Assembly (NCBI GenBank): GCA_934539295.1
Contig: CAKTCN010000039.1
Span: 1 to 22,959, forward strand
DNA: 22,959 nucleotides
Origin: an uncultured Allosphingosinicella sp.
GTDB lineage: Bacteria > Pseudomonadota > Alphaproteobacteria > Sphingomonadales > Sphingomonadaceae
Direction of reading: 5' to 3'
The stretch's first letter is position 1; every line of letters begins with the position of its first letter. The position numbers and the translations under genes are program-made. The notes under the pieces are model-generated. The model did no database searches. It saw only the letters and a program-made list of their open reading frames with translations, and had not been told where the DNA came from. Of this stretch, positions 15,939-22,956 are shown piece after piece.

Positions 15939-16877
15939 TCACCCATGCTGGTAGCCGAGCCGCGCCGGCAGGGGTACGTGGCCGTCCGCGTCGGAGAGGG
16001 TAAGGCCGGCGCCTTCGCCGATGAGGCCGATCTTCGTGACCGGCGTGCCCGACTGCTCGGCCAGGGACTGGAGCTGGCCCTCGCATCCGGCAGGAAGGGT
16101 GAATAGCAGCTCGTAATCGTCGCCGCCCGTGGCCGCTGCGATCCGTGCCGACCGATCCTGCCCCCGAACAGCGATGAACATTTCGGACAGCGGCACGCTG
16201 CCGAGGTCGAGCGCCGCCGATCGGCCGCTGGCGGCGGCGAGGCGGTCGAGATCGAGCAGCAGGCCGTCGGACACGTCCATCATCGCGGTGGCGATCGGCG
16301 CGATCCTGCGGCCGAGTTCCAGCCGCGGCTCGGGACGGCGATAGCGCCGGCGCAGGTCGTCATGGCCGAAGGCGCGGCCCCGCGAGATGTCGAGGCCGAC
16401 CGACGCATCGCCGATGCAACCGCTGACCCAGATACCGTCGCCCGCCTGCGCGCCGGCGCGTGATGGCACCACCTCCGCCTCGCCGATGGCGGTAAGGCCG
16501 AGCGCCTTCAAGGAACCCGCAGGCACCGACACTGTGTCGCCGCCGAGCAAAGGCAGGCCGAAATGCGCCAGCGCCTGTTCGAGCCCGCTGACGAAAGCGC
16601 GGTTCCATTCGCTGCTGCCGAGCGTGTAGCCGAGCAAGGCCGCGACCGGCTTGGCGCCTTTTGCGGCAAGGTCGGAAAGGTTCACCGCCACGAGCTTCCA
16701 GGCCACGTCGCCGGCCGGATCATGGGCGAGGAAGTGGACGCCCTCCACGATCATGTCGTGGGTGAGGACCAGGTTCTTGCCGCCGAAATGGACCACCGCC
16801 GCATCGTCGCGCAGGTCGCGCGCGGCCGGATGCGTGGCGAGGTGCCGTAGAGCGGTGAGAAAGTCCTCTTCGTTCAT
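15939..16877 (-). CDS. thiL: Thiamine-monophosphate kinase
   Basis: A 312-residue ThiL, which phosphorylates thiamine monophosphate with ATP to give the cofactor thiamine pyrophosphate. Family motifs are all visible: RDDAAVV, LTHDMIVEGVHF, VNLSDLAAKGAKP, LLGGDTV, MMDVSDGLLLDLDRLA and GGDDYELLFT. The start overlaps the nusB stop as ATGA, so translation is coupled. The nusB-thiL-hppA order is common in Alphaproteobacteria; ribH, often upstream of nusB, is not present here. Confidence 0.96.
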   Translation of the reverse strand: MNEEDFLTALRHLATHPAARDLRDDAAVVHFGGKNLVLTHDMIVEGVHFLAHDPAGDVAWKLVAVNLSDLAAKGAKPVAALLGYTLGSSEWNRAFVSGLEQALAHFGLPLLGGDTVSVPAGSLKALGLTAIGEAEVVPSRAGAQAGDGIWVSGCIGDASVGLDISRGRAFGHDDLRRRYRRPEPRLELGRRIAPIATAMMDVSDGLLLDLDRLAAASGRSAALDLGSVPLSEMFIAVRGQDRSARIAAATGGDDYELLFTLPAGCEGQLQSLAEQSGTPVTKIGLIGEGAGLTLSDADGHVPLPARLGYQHG

Positions 16878-17347
16878 GCGGCGCTGCGCACGTCCTTGGC
16901 GATGCCGTCGAGCAGGCCGTTGACGAAGCCTGCTTCGCGCTTGTCGTAGAAAGCGTGGGCGACATCGACATATTCGGAGATGACGCTGCCGGTCGGCACG
17001 TCGATGCGGGCGATCAGCTCATAGGCGCCGGCACGCAGGATCTGGCGCATCGGCTTGTCGAGTCGCTCGAGGCTCCAGTCCTTGGACAGGCGTGCGGAGA
17101 TGAGCGCATCGAGTTCGTCGCGGCGGGCATCGACGCCCTTAACCACATCGTCGAAGAAGTCGATTTCGGCATCGGCATATTCGACCTCCTCGATCGTGGC
17201 GCCGAGCCGGTGATTGTGGAATTCGGTGAGCAGGAGAGCCAGCGGCGTGTTCTCCATCTCCTTCTGGTACAGCGCCTGAACGGCGGCGAGGCGCGCGGCG
17301 GAGCGCGACTTGGAACGTGACGGGGTCTGGGACATGAGGCGCGCCAT
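16874..17347 (-). CDS. nusB: Transcription antitermination factor NusB
   Basis: A 157-residue, all-helical NusB, which with NusE binds boxA RNA and prevents early termination in rRNA transcripts. Typical segments are SAARLAAVQALYQKEME, SLERLDKPMRQILRAGAYEL and the C-terminal ISEYVDVAHAFYDKREAGFVNGLLD (shown here in part). The first ATG at 17347 is given; an ATG at 17335 (MSQTPSRSK) is equally likely because neither has a clear ribosome site. The gap of 128 bases to the pirin stop contains no gene. Confidence 0.95.
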   Translation of the reverse strand: MARLMSQTPSRSKSRSAARLAAVQALYQKEMENTPLALLLTEFHNHRLGATIEEVEYADAEIDFFDDVVKGVDARRDELDALISARLSKDWSLERLDKPMRQILRAGAYELIARIDVPTGSVISEYVDVAHAFYDKREAGFVNGLLDGIAKDVRSAA

Positions 17348-17475
17348 AGCGAAGGGTGGTGGCTGTTCCTAGTCTTGCTCGCACTCATGCGTCGTCATGC
17401 CGGTCGCTGAGCGCGATGCCGATCGAAAGCGGAATTCTCCCGATCCTCACTTCAAACAGGCTGTACGACCCACGC

Positions 17476-18375
17476 CTAAGGGTAGCTCACCGTCTTCGGG
17501 ACTTCCGGAATGGGGATCCGCTCCTCGGCATCGTCGGGCACCACCGGGAAGCGCATCGCCTTCCAATCGTCCTTGGCCTGGTTGATGCGGTCGCGGCTGG
17601 ACGAGACGAAGTTCCACCATACGAAGCGCGGACCGTCCATCGGCGCGCCGCCGCACAGCATGACGTGGGCGCCGCCGGCCGAACGAAGGGTGGCGGCATA
17701 GCCGGGCTTCAGCACGTAGAGCACCTGCGGCTGCAGCGGCACGTCGTCGAGCCAGGCATCGCCCTCGGCCAAATAGACGGCGCGCTCGTCCGCCTCGGCG
17801 TCGACCGGCACAGCGCCGCCAGGCTGGAGCGCGATGTCGGCATACATGGTCGGGCTGTGGCAGGTGACGGGCGAGGTCGCGCCCCACAGGCTGCCCATCA
17901 CCACGCGGGCGGAGGCGCCTGCATAGTCGACGACGGGCAGCGCGTCCTTGGGCACATGCTCGAACGCCGGGTCCATCTCCTCCTTGGACTTGGGCAATGC
18001 GAGCCAGGTCTGAATGCCGCTCAGTTCCGGCCCGCCGGGACGGACGGCAGCCGGCGAGCGCTCCGAATGAACAATGCCCTTGCCCGCCGTCATGAGGTTC
18101 ACCGCGCCCGGCTCGATCGTGCGGAAGGTGCCGAGCGAGTCGCGATGGTCGATCGCGCCGGCGAACAGGTAGGTGACGGTGGACAGGTTGATGTGCGGGT
18201 GCGGACGCACGTCGATGCCGCTGTCCGGCGGCAGGTGCGCGGGGCCCATCTGGTCGAAGAAGATGAATGGCCCGATCGTGGTCCGCTCCTTGTTCGGGAG
18301 CGTGCGGTGGACCTTGAACCCGCCGAGGTCATGGCTGGTCGGCAGGAGGGTGAGGAGAAAGGGATCGCTGCTCAT
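17476..18375 (-). CDS. Pirin family protein
   Basis: A 299-residue bicupin of the pirin family. The iron-binding residues are preserved: His59 and His61 in RPHPHIN, His103 and Glu105 in IVHSERSP. Bacterial pirins act as quercetin 2,3-dioxygenases or as redox-linked binding proteins, so the biochemical role here is open. AGGA is 7 bases before the ATG at 18375. It stands alone, 91 bases after the bolA stop on the same strand. Confidence 0.93.
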   Translation of the reverse strand: MSSDPFLLTLLPTSHDLGGFKVHRTLPNKERTTIGPFIFFDQMGPAHLPPDSGIDVRPHPHINLSTVTYLFAGAIDHRDSLGTFRTIEPGAVNLMTAGKGIVHSERSPAAVRPGGPELSGIQTWLALPKSKEEMDPAFEHVPKDALPVVDYAGASARVVMGSLWGATSPVTCHSPTMYADIALQPGGAVPVDAEADERAVYLAEGDAWLDDVPLQPQVLYVLKPGYAATLRSAGGAHVMLCGGAPMDGPRFVWWNFVSSSRDRINQAKDDWKAMRFPVVPDDAEERIPIPEVPKTVSYP

Positions 18376-18466
18376 CCGCGCATCCTATCGTGGGTCCGTT
18401 ACAATGCGAAGGGCTGTACCAACACGGCCTTATCGTCGCATGTGGGTGCCACCCGCCGGAGTGGGA

Positions 18467-18751
18467 TTACTCTCCCGGCGCCTTGGCCTTGATCGCCAGC
18501 GCGTGGACACGTTCGACCAGCAGCTCCGCCAGCGCCGCGTTTACGGCGCGCTGCCTTGCCACCCGGTTCTGACCCTCGAACGCGGCGGAGACGATCTCCA
18601 CCGTGAAATGGCTCTCTCCGCGCGCGTCGTGGCCGGCATGACCGCGGTGCATCTCGCTGTCGTCGCGCACGACGATGTGCGTCGGGTTGAGCGCCTGCGT
18701 GAGGCGGCGAGTGATTTCGGCCGCGATCGGCCCCGTGAACTGGTCCTGCAT
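18467..18751 (-). CDS. bolA: BolA family protein
   Basis: A 94-residue BolA-like protein, a partner of monothiol glutaredoxins in iron-sulfur cluster handling. The KH-like fold is recognisable by ALNPTHIVVRDDSEMH, GESHFTVEIVSAAFEG and RAVNAALAELL. The C-terminal motif usually written RHR reads RQR here, so the His that often serves as a cluster ligand is Gln. The ATG at 18751 has AGGG close upstream. It is divergent from the J-domain gene, with only 38 bases between the starts; this pairing is common in Alphaproteobacteria. Confidence 0.92.
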   Translation of the reverse strand: MQDQFTGPIAAEITRRLTQALNPTHIVVRDDSEMHRGHAGHDARGESHFTVEIVSAAFEGQNRVARQRAVNAALAELLVERVHALAIKAKAPGE

Positions 18752-18789
18752 CGTCCCTATATAGCCGGTTTGTTCGAGTAAGGGCGAGT

Positions 18790-19386
18790 GTGTTGGCCAG
18801 CGACGGCAAGAGACAGGCGAAGTTCCACGGACGCGTGGAGGGGGCGGCGAGATTGTGCGCTGCGCCCGGATGCGATGCGGCGGGCGAGTTCCGTGCGCCG
18901 GGCGAGCGGCGGCCGGGCTTCGACGGGCCGGGCGACTGGCGCTGGCTGTGCCTCGACCATGTCCGCGCGTTCAATTCGGGCTACAATTATTTCGAGGGCA
19001 TGAGCACCGAGGAGATCGAGGCGGCGCAAACGCCTTATGCCGGGTGGGAGCGGGAGACGCGCGCCTTTGCCGCCGCCGGCTCGCCGCCGCCCAAATGGGC
19101 CGACTTCACCGATCCGCTCGACGCGATCGGCGCGCGTTTCCAGAAGCGGCAGGCGGACGCGCAGGGGCGAAAGGATGGGCGCGAGCTGAGCGCGGGCGAC
19201 CGCAAGAACCTGAAGACGCTCGGCCTCGAAGTGGATTGCGACCGCACCGCGCTTCGCCAGCGCTACAGCGAGCTGGTGCGCCGCTATCACCCCGACCGCA
19301 ACGGCGGCGATCGCAGCCATGAAAAGGCGCTGCAGTCGGTGATCGAAGCCTATCAGGCGCTGAAGGCCCGCCCCGCCTTCGCGTGA
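18790..19386 (+). CDS. J-domain (DnaJ-like) co-chaperone with N-terminal Cys/His region
   Basis: A 198-residue protein with a C-terminal J domain (about 140-195); the Hsp70-activating HPD is at residues 167-169, preceded by LRQRYSELVRRY. It should stimulate the ATPase of DnaK or a DnaK-like partner. The N-terminal part has an ordered set Cys23, Cys28, Cys54, His57 (C-x4-C and C-x2-H), which could bind zinc. The GTG at 18790 has AAGGG 5 bases upstream; a TTG at 18793 is the next option. It is divergent from bolA and ends in a shared hairpin with the convergent SMR gene. The Gly/Phe and Cys-rich regions of true DnaJ are missing. Confidence 0.9.
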   Translation: MLASDGKRQAKFHGRVEGAARLCAAPGCDAAGEFRAPGERRPGFDGPGDWRWLCLDHVRAFNSGYNYFEGMSTEEIEAAQTPYAGWERETRAFAAAGSPPPKWADFTDPLDAIGARFQKRQADAQGRKDGRELSAGDRKNLKTLGLEVDCDRTALRQRYSELVRRYHPDRNGGDRSHEKALQSVIEAYQALKARPAFA

Positions 19387-19423
19387 CCAAGTGATCCTGC
19401 GCCCTCACGAGGGAGGATCTTGG
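19387..19423. terminator. Bidirectional terminator-like hairpin between the J-domain gene and the SMR gene
   Basis: Three nested pairings form one long imperfect stem: CCAA/TTGG, GATCCT/AGGATC and CCCT/AGGG around a CACG tetraloop, with small bulges. It starts right after the J-domain stop and ends 4 bases before the SMR stop. There is no T-run on either side. Its place between convergent genes suggests a shared 3' end signal. Confidence 0.6.
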
Positions 19424-19427
19424 AGAA

Positions 19428-19748
19428 TCAGGCCGGGCTGGCGACCTTCATAAGCACGAGTCCCGCAACGATCAGCAAGGCCGCGGCGATGCGCATCGGG
19501 TTGGCGGATTCGCCAAGCACGGCGACTCCGACCAGGAACGCGCCGACCGCGCCGATGCCGGTCCAGACCGTGTAGGCGGTGCCGAGCGGCAGCGTGCGCA
19601 TGGAGAGCGACAGCAGCCCGAAGCTCACGCCCATGGCGCCTAGGGTGATCAGTGACGGCCAAAGGCGCGTGAAGCCTTCCGACTGCTTCATCGAGAAGGC
19701 CCAGACGACCTCCAGCAAACCGGCGATGATGAGAATGACCCAAGCCAC
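19428..19748 (-). CDS. sugE: SMR family exporter, SugE/Gdx type (guanidinium exporter)
   Basis: A 106-residue small multidrug resistance protein with four membrane segments. The core closely follows SugE/Gdx: ILIIAGLLEVVWAF with the essential Glu13, a Lys in FSMKQSEGF and the block GTAYTVWTGIGAVG, then LGESANPMR. Gdx proteins work as antiparallel dimers that exchange guanidinium for protons. The GTG at 19748 is chosen because AGGAGG is 6 bases upstream; the frame stays open upstream but lacks family similarity. A guanidine-II-like hairpin is located just upstream, supporting a Gdx rather than a general quaternary-amine role. It follows the GNAT gene by 123 bases on the same strand. Confidence 0.92.
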   Translation of the reverse strand: MAWVILIIAGLLEVVWAFSMKQSEGFTRLWPSLITLGAMGVSFGLLSLSMRTLPLGTAYTVWTGIGAVGAFLVGVAVLGESANPMRIAAALLIVAGLVLMKVASPA

Positions 19749-19749
19749 A

Positions 19750-19785
19750 GGCAGCCTCCTTTGATTGGCTGCCGGGCCGTCCCGG
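19750..19785 (-). promoter_or_regulatory. Guanidine-II (mini-ykkC)-like hairpin and ribosome-site-sequestering stem
   Basis: On the minus strand CCGGGACGGCCCGG (19785-19772) is a hairpin with an ACGG loop, the exact core of mini-ykkC hairpins. Next to it GGCAGCC (19773-19767) can pair with GGCTGCC (19756-19750), enclosing most of the AGGAGG ribosome site (19760-19755) of the SMR gene. The two stems share two bases, so they compete. A canonical element has two ACGR hairpins. The only candidate for the first is a weak TGA-ACGG-TCA stem at 19861-19852, about 66 bases upstream of the strong hairpin. Switching is inferred. Confidence 0.5.
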
Positions 19786-19871
19786 TCTTGAACACCCTGG
19801 CAAAAGGGGCGGGAACGTGGTCGCCGCGCCGCCCAGATAGGGCAGCCATGATGACCGTTCAACCCTGGCGA

Positions 19872-20354
19872 TCAGAGCGGCTGGAACATGACCAGCGCAT
19901 CGACGTGGCCGTGGGCCGGATGGCGGAAGGCTTCAGGCAAGCGCCCCACGACCGTGAAGCCGAGCCGCTCCCACAGGCGCACCGCGCGTTCGTTGGTGCT
20001 GACCACGAAGTTGAACTGCATGGCGCGAAAGCCGCGGCCGCGGGCGTGGTCGAGCGAGTGGAGGCACATGGCGCGCGCAACGCCGCGGCCGGTCGCCTCC
20101 GCGCCCACCATATAGCCGCAATTGCAGACATGATCGCCGCCGCCCGCCTGGTTGGCGCGCAGGTAGTAGGTGCCGAGGACCCGTCCGTTCTGCTCGGCGA
20201 CGAACGTCTCCTTGTCTGCGCCCAGCCAATAATCAAGCGCCGCCTCTTCGCTCAGGTCACGCGGCAGCGTGTAGGTCTCGCCCGCCCGGATCACGGGTTC
20301 GAGGATGGCCCAGATGGCGGCGTGGTCGGCGGAGGTGGCAGGGCGGATGAGCAT
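19872..20354 (-). CDS. GNAT family N-acetyltransferase
   Basis: A 160-residue acetyl-CoA-dependent acetyltransferase. The cofactor-binding motif A is visible as VGAEATGRGVARAMC, and the late segment NERAVRLWERLGFTVVGRLP is typical of the family. The N-terminus (MLIRPATSADHAAIWAI) fits as well, and the ATG at 20354 is the natural start. Substrate is unknown; relatives acetylate small amines, amino acids or protein N-termini. It is divergent from tRNA-Arg and is followed on the same strand by the SMR gene. Confidence 0.92.
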   Translation of the reverse strand: MLIRPATSADHAAIWAILEPVIRAGETYTLPRDLSEEAALDYWLGADKETFVAEQNGRVLGTYYLRANQAGGGDHVCNCGYMVGAEATGRGVARAMCLHSLDHARGRGFRAMQFNFVVSTNERAVRLWERLGFTVVGRLPEAFRHPAHGHVDALVMFQPL

Positions 20355-20413
20355 GACCAGGCGCTTAGACCGCTATTCACCGCGGGCCAAACCCGCGCTA
20401 GAAGCATCGCCAC

Positions 20414-20490
20414 GCGCCCGTAGCTCAGTTGGATAGAGCACGAGCCTTCTAAGCTTGGGGCCGCAGGTTCGAATCCTGCCGGGCGCGCCA
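20414..20490 (+). tRNA. tRNA-Arg (TCT)
   Basis: A 77-base cloverleaf with GCGCCCG/CGGGCGC acceptor stem, discriminator G and encoded CCA. The anticodon loop CTTCTAA gives TCT, reading AGA/AGG, which are rare codons in such a GC-rich genome. No integrase or repeat of the tRNA 3' end is seen nearby. Confidence 0.95.
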
Positions 20491-20583
20491 TTGGTGATCG
20501 CGAAGCTGCGTGCCTGGGCATGTGAAAGCCACTTTCGGACCGGCAACTTCCCTTCTAGTCTTTGCACAACAAGGGGGAGTGAC

Positions 20584-20991
20584 ATGTTCGACTATTTTCT
20601 TGCGACCGTTCCGCATTTCTTCGCTTATTTCGCATCCGCCATCGTGCTCGCCATCCTGTTCATGGCGTTGTACGTCTTCATCACACCGCATCGTGAATTC
20701 AGCCTGATCCGCGAAGGCAATGGCGCCGCGGCCGTCCAGTTGACGGGCACGTTCGTCGGCTTTGCGCTGCCGGTGGCGGTGGTGATCGGCCATTCCGTCA
20801 ACATTCCCGACATGCTGTTGTGGGGCATCGTGGCGGCCCTCGTGCAGCTGGCGGTGTTCTTCGCGATTTCCCGGCTGTTGTTCCGCGATATCGAGCAACG
20901 CATCACCGATCGCTGCATGGCGTCGGGCATCTTCGTGGGCGGCATGGGGCTGGGCGTGGGCATCCTCCAGGCCGCCTGCATGGTCCCCTGA
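20584..20991 (+). CDS. DUF350 membrane protein (YjfL-like)
   Basis: A 135-residue inner-membrane protein with four predicted membrane segments. The DUF350 signature is visible: REFSLIREGNGAAAVQLTGT followed by GFALPVAVVIGHS. An AAGGGGGA lies 6 bases before the ATG at 20584; the frame is open upstream through the tRNA but has no biological meaning there. E. coli YjfL is of the same family and is likewise encoded near a lipoprotein (yjfM) and an ATP-grasp ligase (yjfC). Function is unknown. It is the first gene of a four-gene plus-strand operon. Confidence 0.9.
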   Translation: MFDYFLATVPHFFAYFASAIVLAILFMALYVFITPHREFSLIREGNGAAAVQLTGTFVGFALPVAVVIGHSVNIPDMLLWGIVAALVQLAVFFAISRLLFRDIEQRITDRCMASGIFVGGMGLGVGILQAACMVP

Positions 20992-21012
20992 CGCGGAGCG
21001 AAGGAGCAAGCC

Positions 21013-21420
21013 ATGAAGAAGCAGCTCATCATGACCACGGCCATGGCGGCGGGGCTGGCGGCGCTCGGCGCCTGTTCGTCCAACAGCGGCTGGGAAGACG
21101 AACCGATCGCCGAAAGCGACACTGCCGTATGCGTCAACCAGGACGGGGAGCGGGTCGACGACGACCTGTGCGGAGACAATCCTCACCATGTGAGTGGCGG
21201 CGGTTCGAACGCCTTCCTATGGTATTATCTGGGGCGCAGTTCGGCGATCCCTTACTACGGCGATTCCATCCGCCATTCGCGATACCGGGGTTCCTACACG
21301 CCGCAGCGCAACGCCTTCTATGTGCCCGCACCCGCATCCACCGGCATCACCCGGTCGCAGGCGGTATCGCGCGGCGGCCTGGGATCCAGTTCGCGCAGTT
21401 ACGGCGGGCGGGGCTCCTGA
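21013..21420 (+). CDS. Gly/Ser/Tyr-rich lipoprotein, YjfM/YgiB (DUF1190)-like
   Basis: A 135-residue lipoprotein with lipobox LGAC (Cys21) and AAGGAG 6 bases before the ATG. The middle is Tyr- and Ser-rich (FLWYYLGRSSAIPYYGDS) and the end carries the repeated small-residue pattern SRGGLGSSSRSYGGRGS (residues 119-135), which recalls the C-terminus of E. coli YgiB/YjfM proteins. Two further cysteines (Cys40, Cys53) may form a disulfide. It lies between DUF350 and the GspS-like ligase and ends 4 bases before the ligase GTG. The family assignment rests on layout, composition and position rather than strong overall similarity, so it is moderately sure. Confidence 0.82.
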   Translation: MKKQLIMTTAMAAGLAALGACSSNSGWEDEPIAESDTAVCVNQDGERVDDDLCGDNPHHVSGGGSNAFLWYYLGRSSAIPYYGDSIRHSRYRGSYTPQRNAFYVPAPASTGITRSQAVSRGGLGSSSRSYGGRGS

Positions 21421-21424
21421 TCCG

Positions 21425-22576
21425 GTGGAAAGGCATGCGATCGCCCCGCGCGGCGACTGGAAGTCGATAGTCGAAGGCCAGGGTCTCATCTGGCATTCGG
21501 AAGGTGAGGACGCCTATTGGGACGAAAGCGCTTACTACTCCTTCCGCGCCGACGAGATCGAGTTGATCGAGGCGGCAAGCGAGGAATTGTACCGCCTGTT
21601 CCTGGAGGCGGGCGACAGGATCGCGTCCGACTTCACCCTGCTGGAGATGTTCGGCATTCCCTCATTCTGCCACAAGGCGATCCGGCAGGCGTGGCGCGAC
21701 GAGCCGCCCTCGCTCAATTACGGCCGGTTCGATCTCGGCTACAGCGGTGTGGGCGATCCCAAGCTGTTCGAATTCAACTGCGACACGCCCACCTCCATGC
21801 TGGAGGCGGGTGTGATCCAGTGGGAGTGGAAGGAAGCGCTGTTTCCCGACCACGACCAGTTCAACAGCCTGCACGAACGGCTGATCGGACGCTGGGCCGA
21901 GTTGCGGCCGCGCCTGCCGGGCAAGAGGGTGTGGTTCACCCACACCCATGATCCAAGCTACGAGGACGTGATCACCACCACCTACATGCGCGACCTAGCC
22001 GCGCAGGCGGGGCTGGAGACGCTGGCGGTGGTGATCGACGACATCGGCCTCGACGCGGACGGGCGCATACTGGACGCGGACGACCAGGTCATGACCGCCA
22101 TCTTCAAGCTCTATCCGTGGGAGTGGATCGTGAACGAGGCCTACGGGCCCGCGATCGTGCGCCAATTGCCCGCGACGGCCTGGATCGAACCGATCTGGAA
22201 GATGATCTGGAGCAACAAGGCCATCCTCCAGATCCTGTGGAACATGTTCCCCGACCACCCGAACCTGCTTGCCGCGTCGGTGCGTCAGGAGAAGATCGGG
22301 ACCAGCTATGTCGCCAAACCGTTCCTGGCGCGCGAGGGGGCCAATATCGAAGTGGTCGAGCGCGGCACGACCGTGGCGCGCAGCGAGGGCGCCTATCGCG
22401 AAGGCCTGACCATGTATCAGGAATTCTATCCCTTGCGCGACTTCGGCAATGGATATCCGGTGATCGGCAGCTGGGTGGTCGACGGGCATGCAGCCGGCAT
22501 GGGCATTCGCGAAGACGGACTGATCACCGGCAATCGCGCGCGTTTCGTCCCGCATGTGATCGAAAGGGCGTCATGA
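21425..22576 (+). CDS. Glutathionylspermidine-synthase-like ATP-grasp ligase (YjfC-like)
   Basis: A 383-residue ATP-grasp amide ligase of the GspS C-terminal family. Typical blocks are LNYGRFDLGYSG, KLFEFNCDTPTSMLEAGV (residues 113-130), FKLYPWEWIVNEAYG, WKMIWSNKAIL and YVAKPFLAREGANIEVVE, which hold the metal and nucleotide sites. It lacks the N-terminal amidase domain of the bifunctional E. coli Gsp enzyme, so it can only join, not hydrolyse. The GTG at 21425 is chosen because it follows the lipoprotein stop by 4 bases and gives the family length; the frame is open further upstream. The stop overlaps the next start as ATGA. The substrate is probably not glutathione-spermidine; a peptide or the adjacent lipoprotein is an idea from context. 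Confidence 0.9.
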   Translation: MERHAIAPRGDWKSIVEGQGLIWHSEGEDAYWDESAYYSFRADEIELIEAASEELYRLFLEAGDRIASDFTLLEMFGIPSFCHKAIRQAWRDEPPSLNYGRFDLGYSGVGDPKLFEFNCDTPTSMLEAGVIQWEWKEALFPDHDQFNSLHERLIGRWAELRPRLPGKRVWFTHTHDPSYEDVITTTYMRDLAAQAGLETLAVVIDDIGLDADGRILDADDQVMTAIFKLYPWEWIVNEAYGPAIVRQLPATAWIEPIWKMIWSNKAILQILWNMFPDHPNLLAASVRQEKIGTSYVAKPFLAREGANIEVVERGTTVARSEGAYREGLTMYQEFYPLRDFGNGYPVIGSWVVDGHAAGMGIREDGLITGNRARFVPHVIERAS

Positions 22577-22956
22577 AGAGGTTGAAGGCCGCGACCGACA
22601 CGCTGAAGGAACTGGCGGCCATCTATGCCGTCATCCTGCTGCTTGCCGCCACCTTGTTCATGCTGCTGGAGGATCAGGCGTTTCTTGACAGCCTGTATTG
22701 GGCGGGCACGACCGCCACTTCGACCGGCTATGGCGACATCAGTCCTAGGACGGATGCGGGCAGGTTGCTGGCGCTGATCCTCATGCACATCTCCATCTTC
22801 GGCATCGCGCCGATGATCATCGTGCGGCTGGTGGATCGGCTGAACGAGAATCGCGACGCGTTCACGCATGAGGAGCAGGTGCATATCCTCGAGGGTCTTG
22901 CGCGGATCGAGCAGCGGCTGGACCGGCTGGAGGAGAAGGAACGCGCGACCGGCTGA
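22573..22956 (+). CDS. Two-TM potassium channel
   Basis: A 127-residue ion channel of the KcsA-like two-transmembrane class. TM1 is about residues 15-33, the pore helix and selectivity filter TSTGYGD are at 49-55, and TM2 is about 65-87. The C-terminal part (about 98-125) is a charged heptad-like helix (LEGLARIEQRLDRLEEKE) that likely forms a coiled coil. The start overlaps the stop of the ligase gene as ATGA, so it is translationally coupled. It should assemble as a tetramer in the inner membrane and pass K+. No RCK/TrkA domain is attached. Confidence 0.93.
   Translation: MKRLKAATDTLKELAAIYAVILLLAATLFMLLEDQAFLDSLYWAGTTATSTGYGDISPRTDAGRLLALILMHISIFGIAPMIIVRLVDRLNENRDAFTHEEQVHILEGLARIEQRLDRLEEKERATG

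Noticed and set aside
17356..18492. Plus-strand open frame of about 380 codons opposite pirin
   Set aside because: It is antisense to a complete pirin gene with intact metal ligands, and its translation is rich in Arg, Ala and Gly without motifs.
20414..20490. tRNA-Arg as attachment site for an integrated element
   Set aside because: No integrase, no direct repeat of the tRNA 3' end and no change in gene style are visible downstream.
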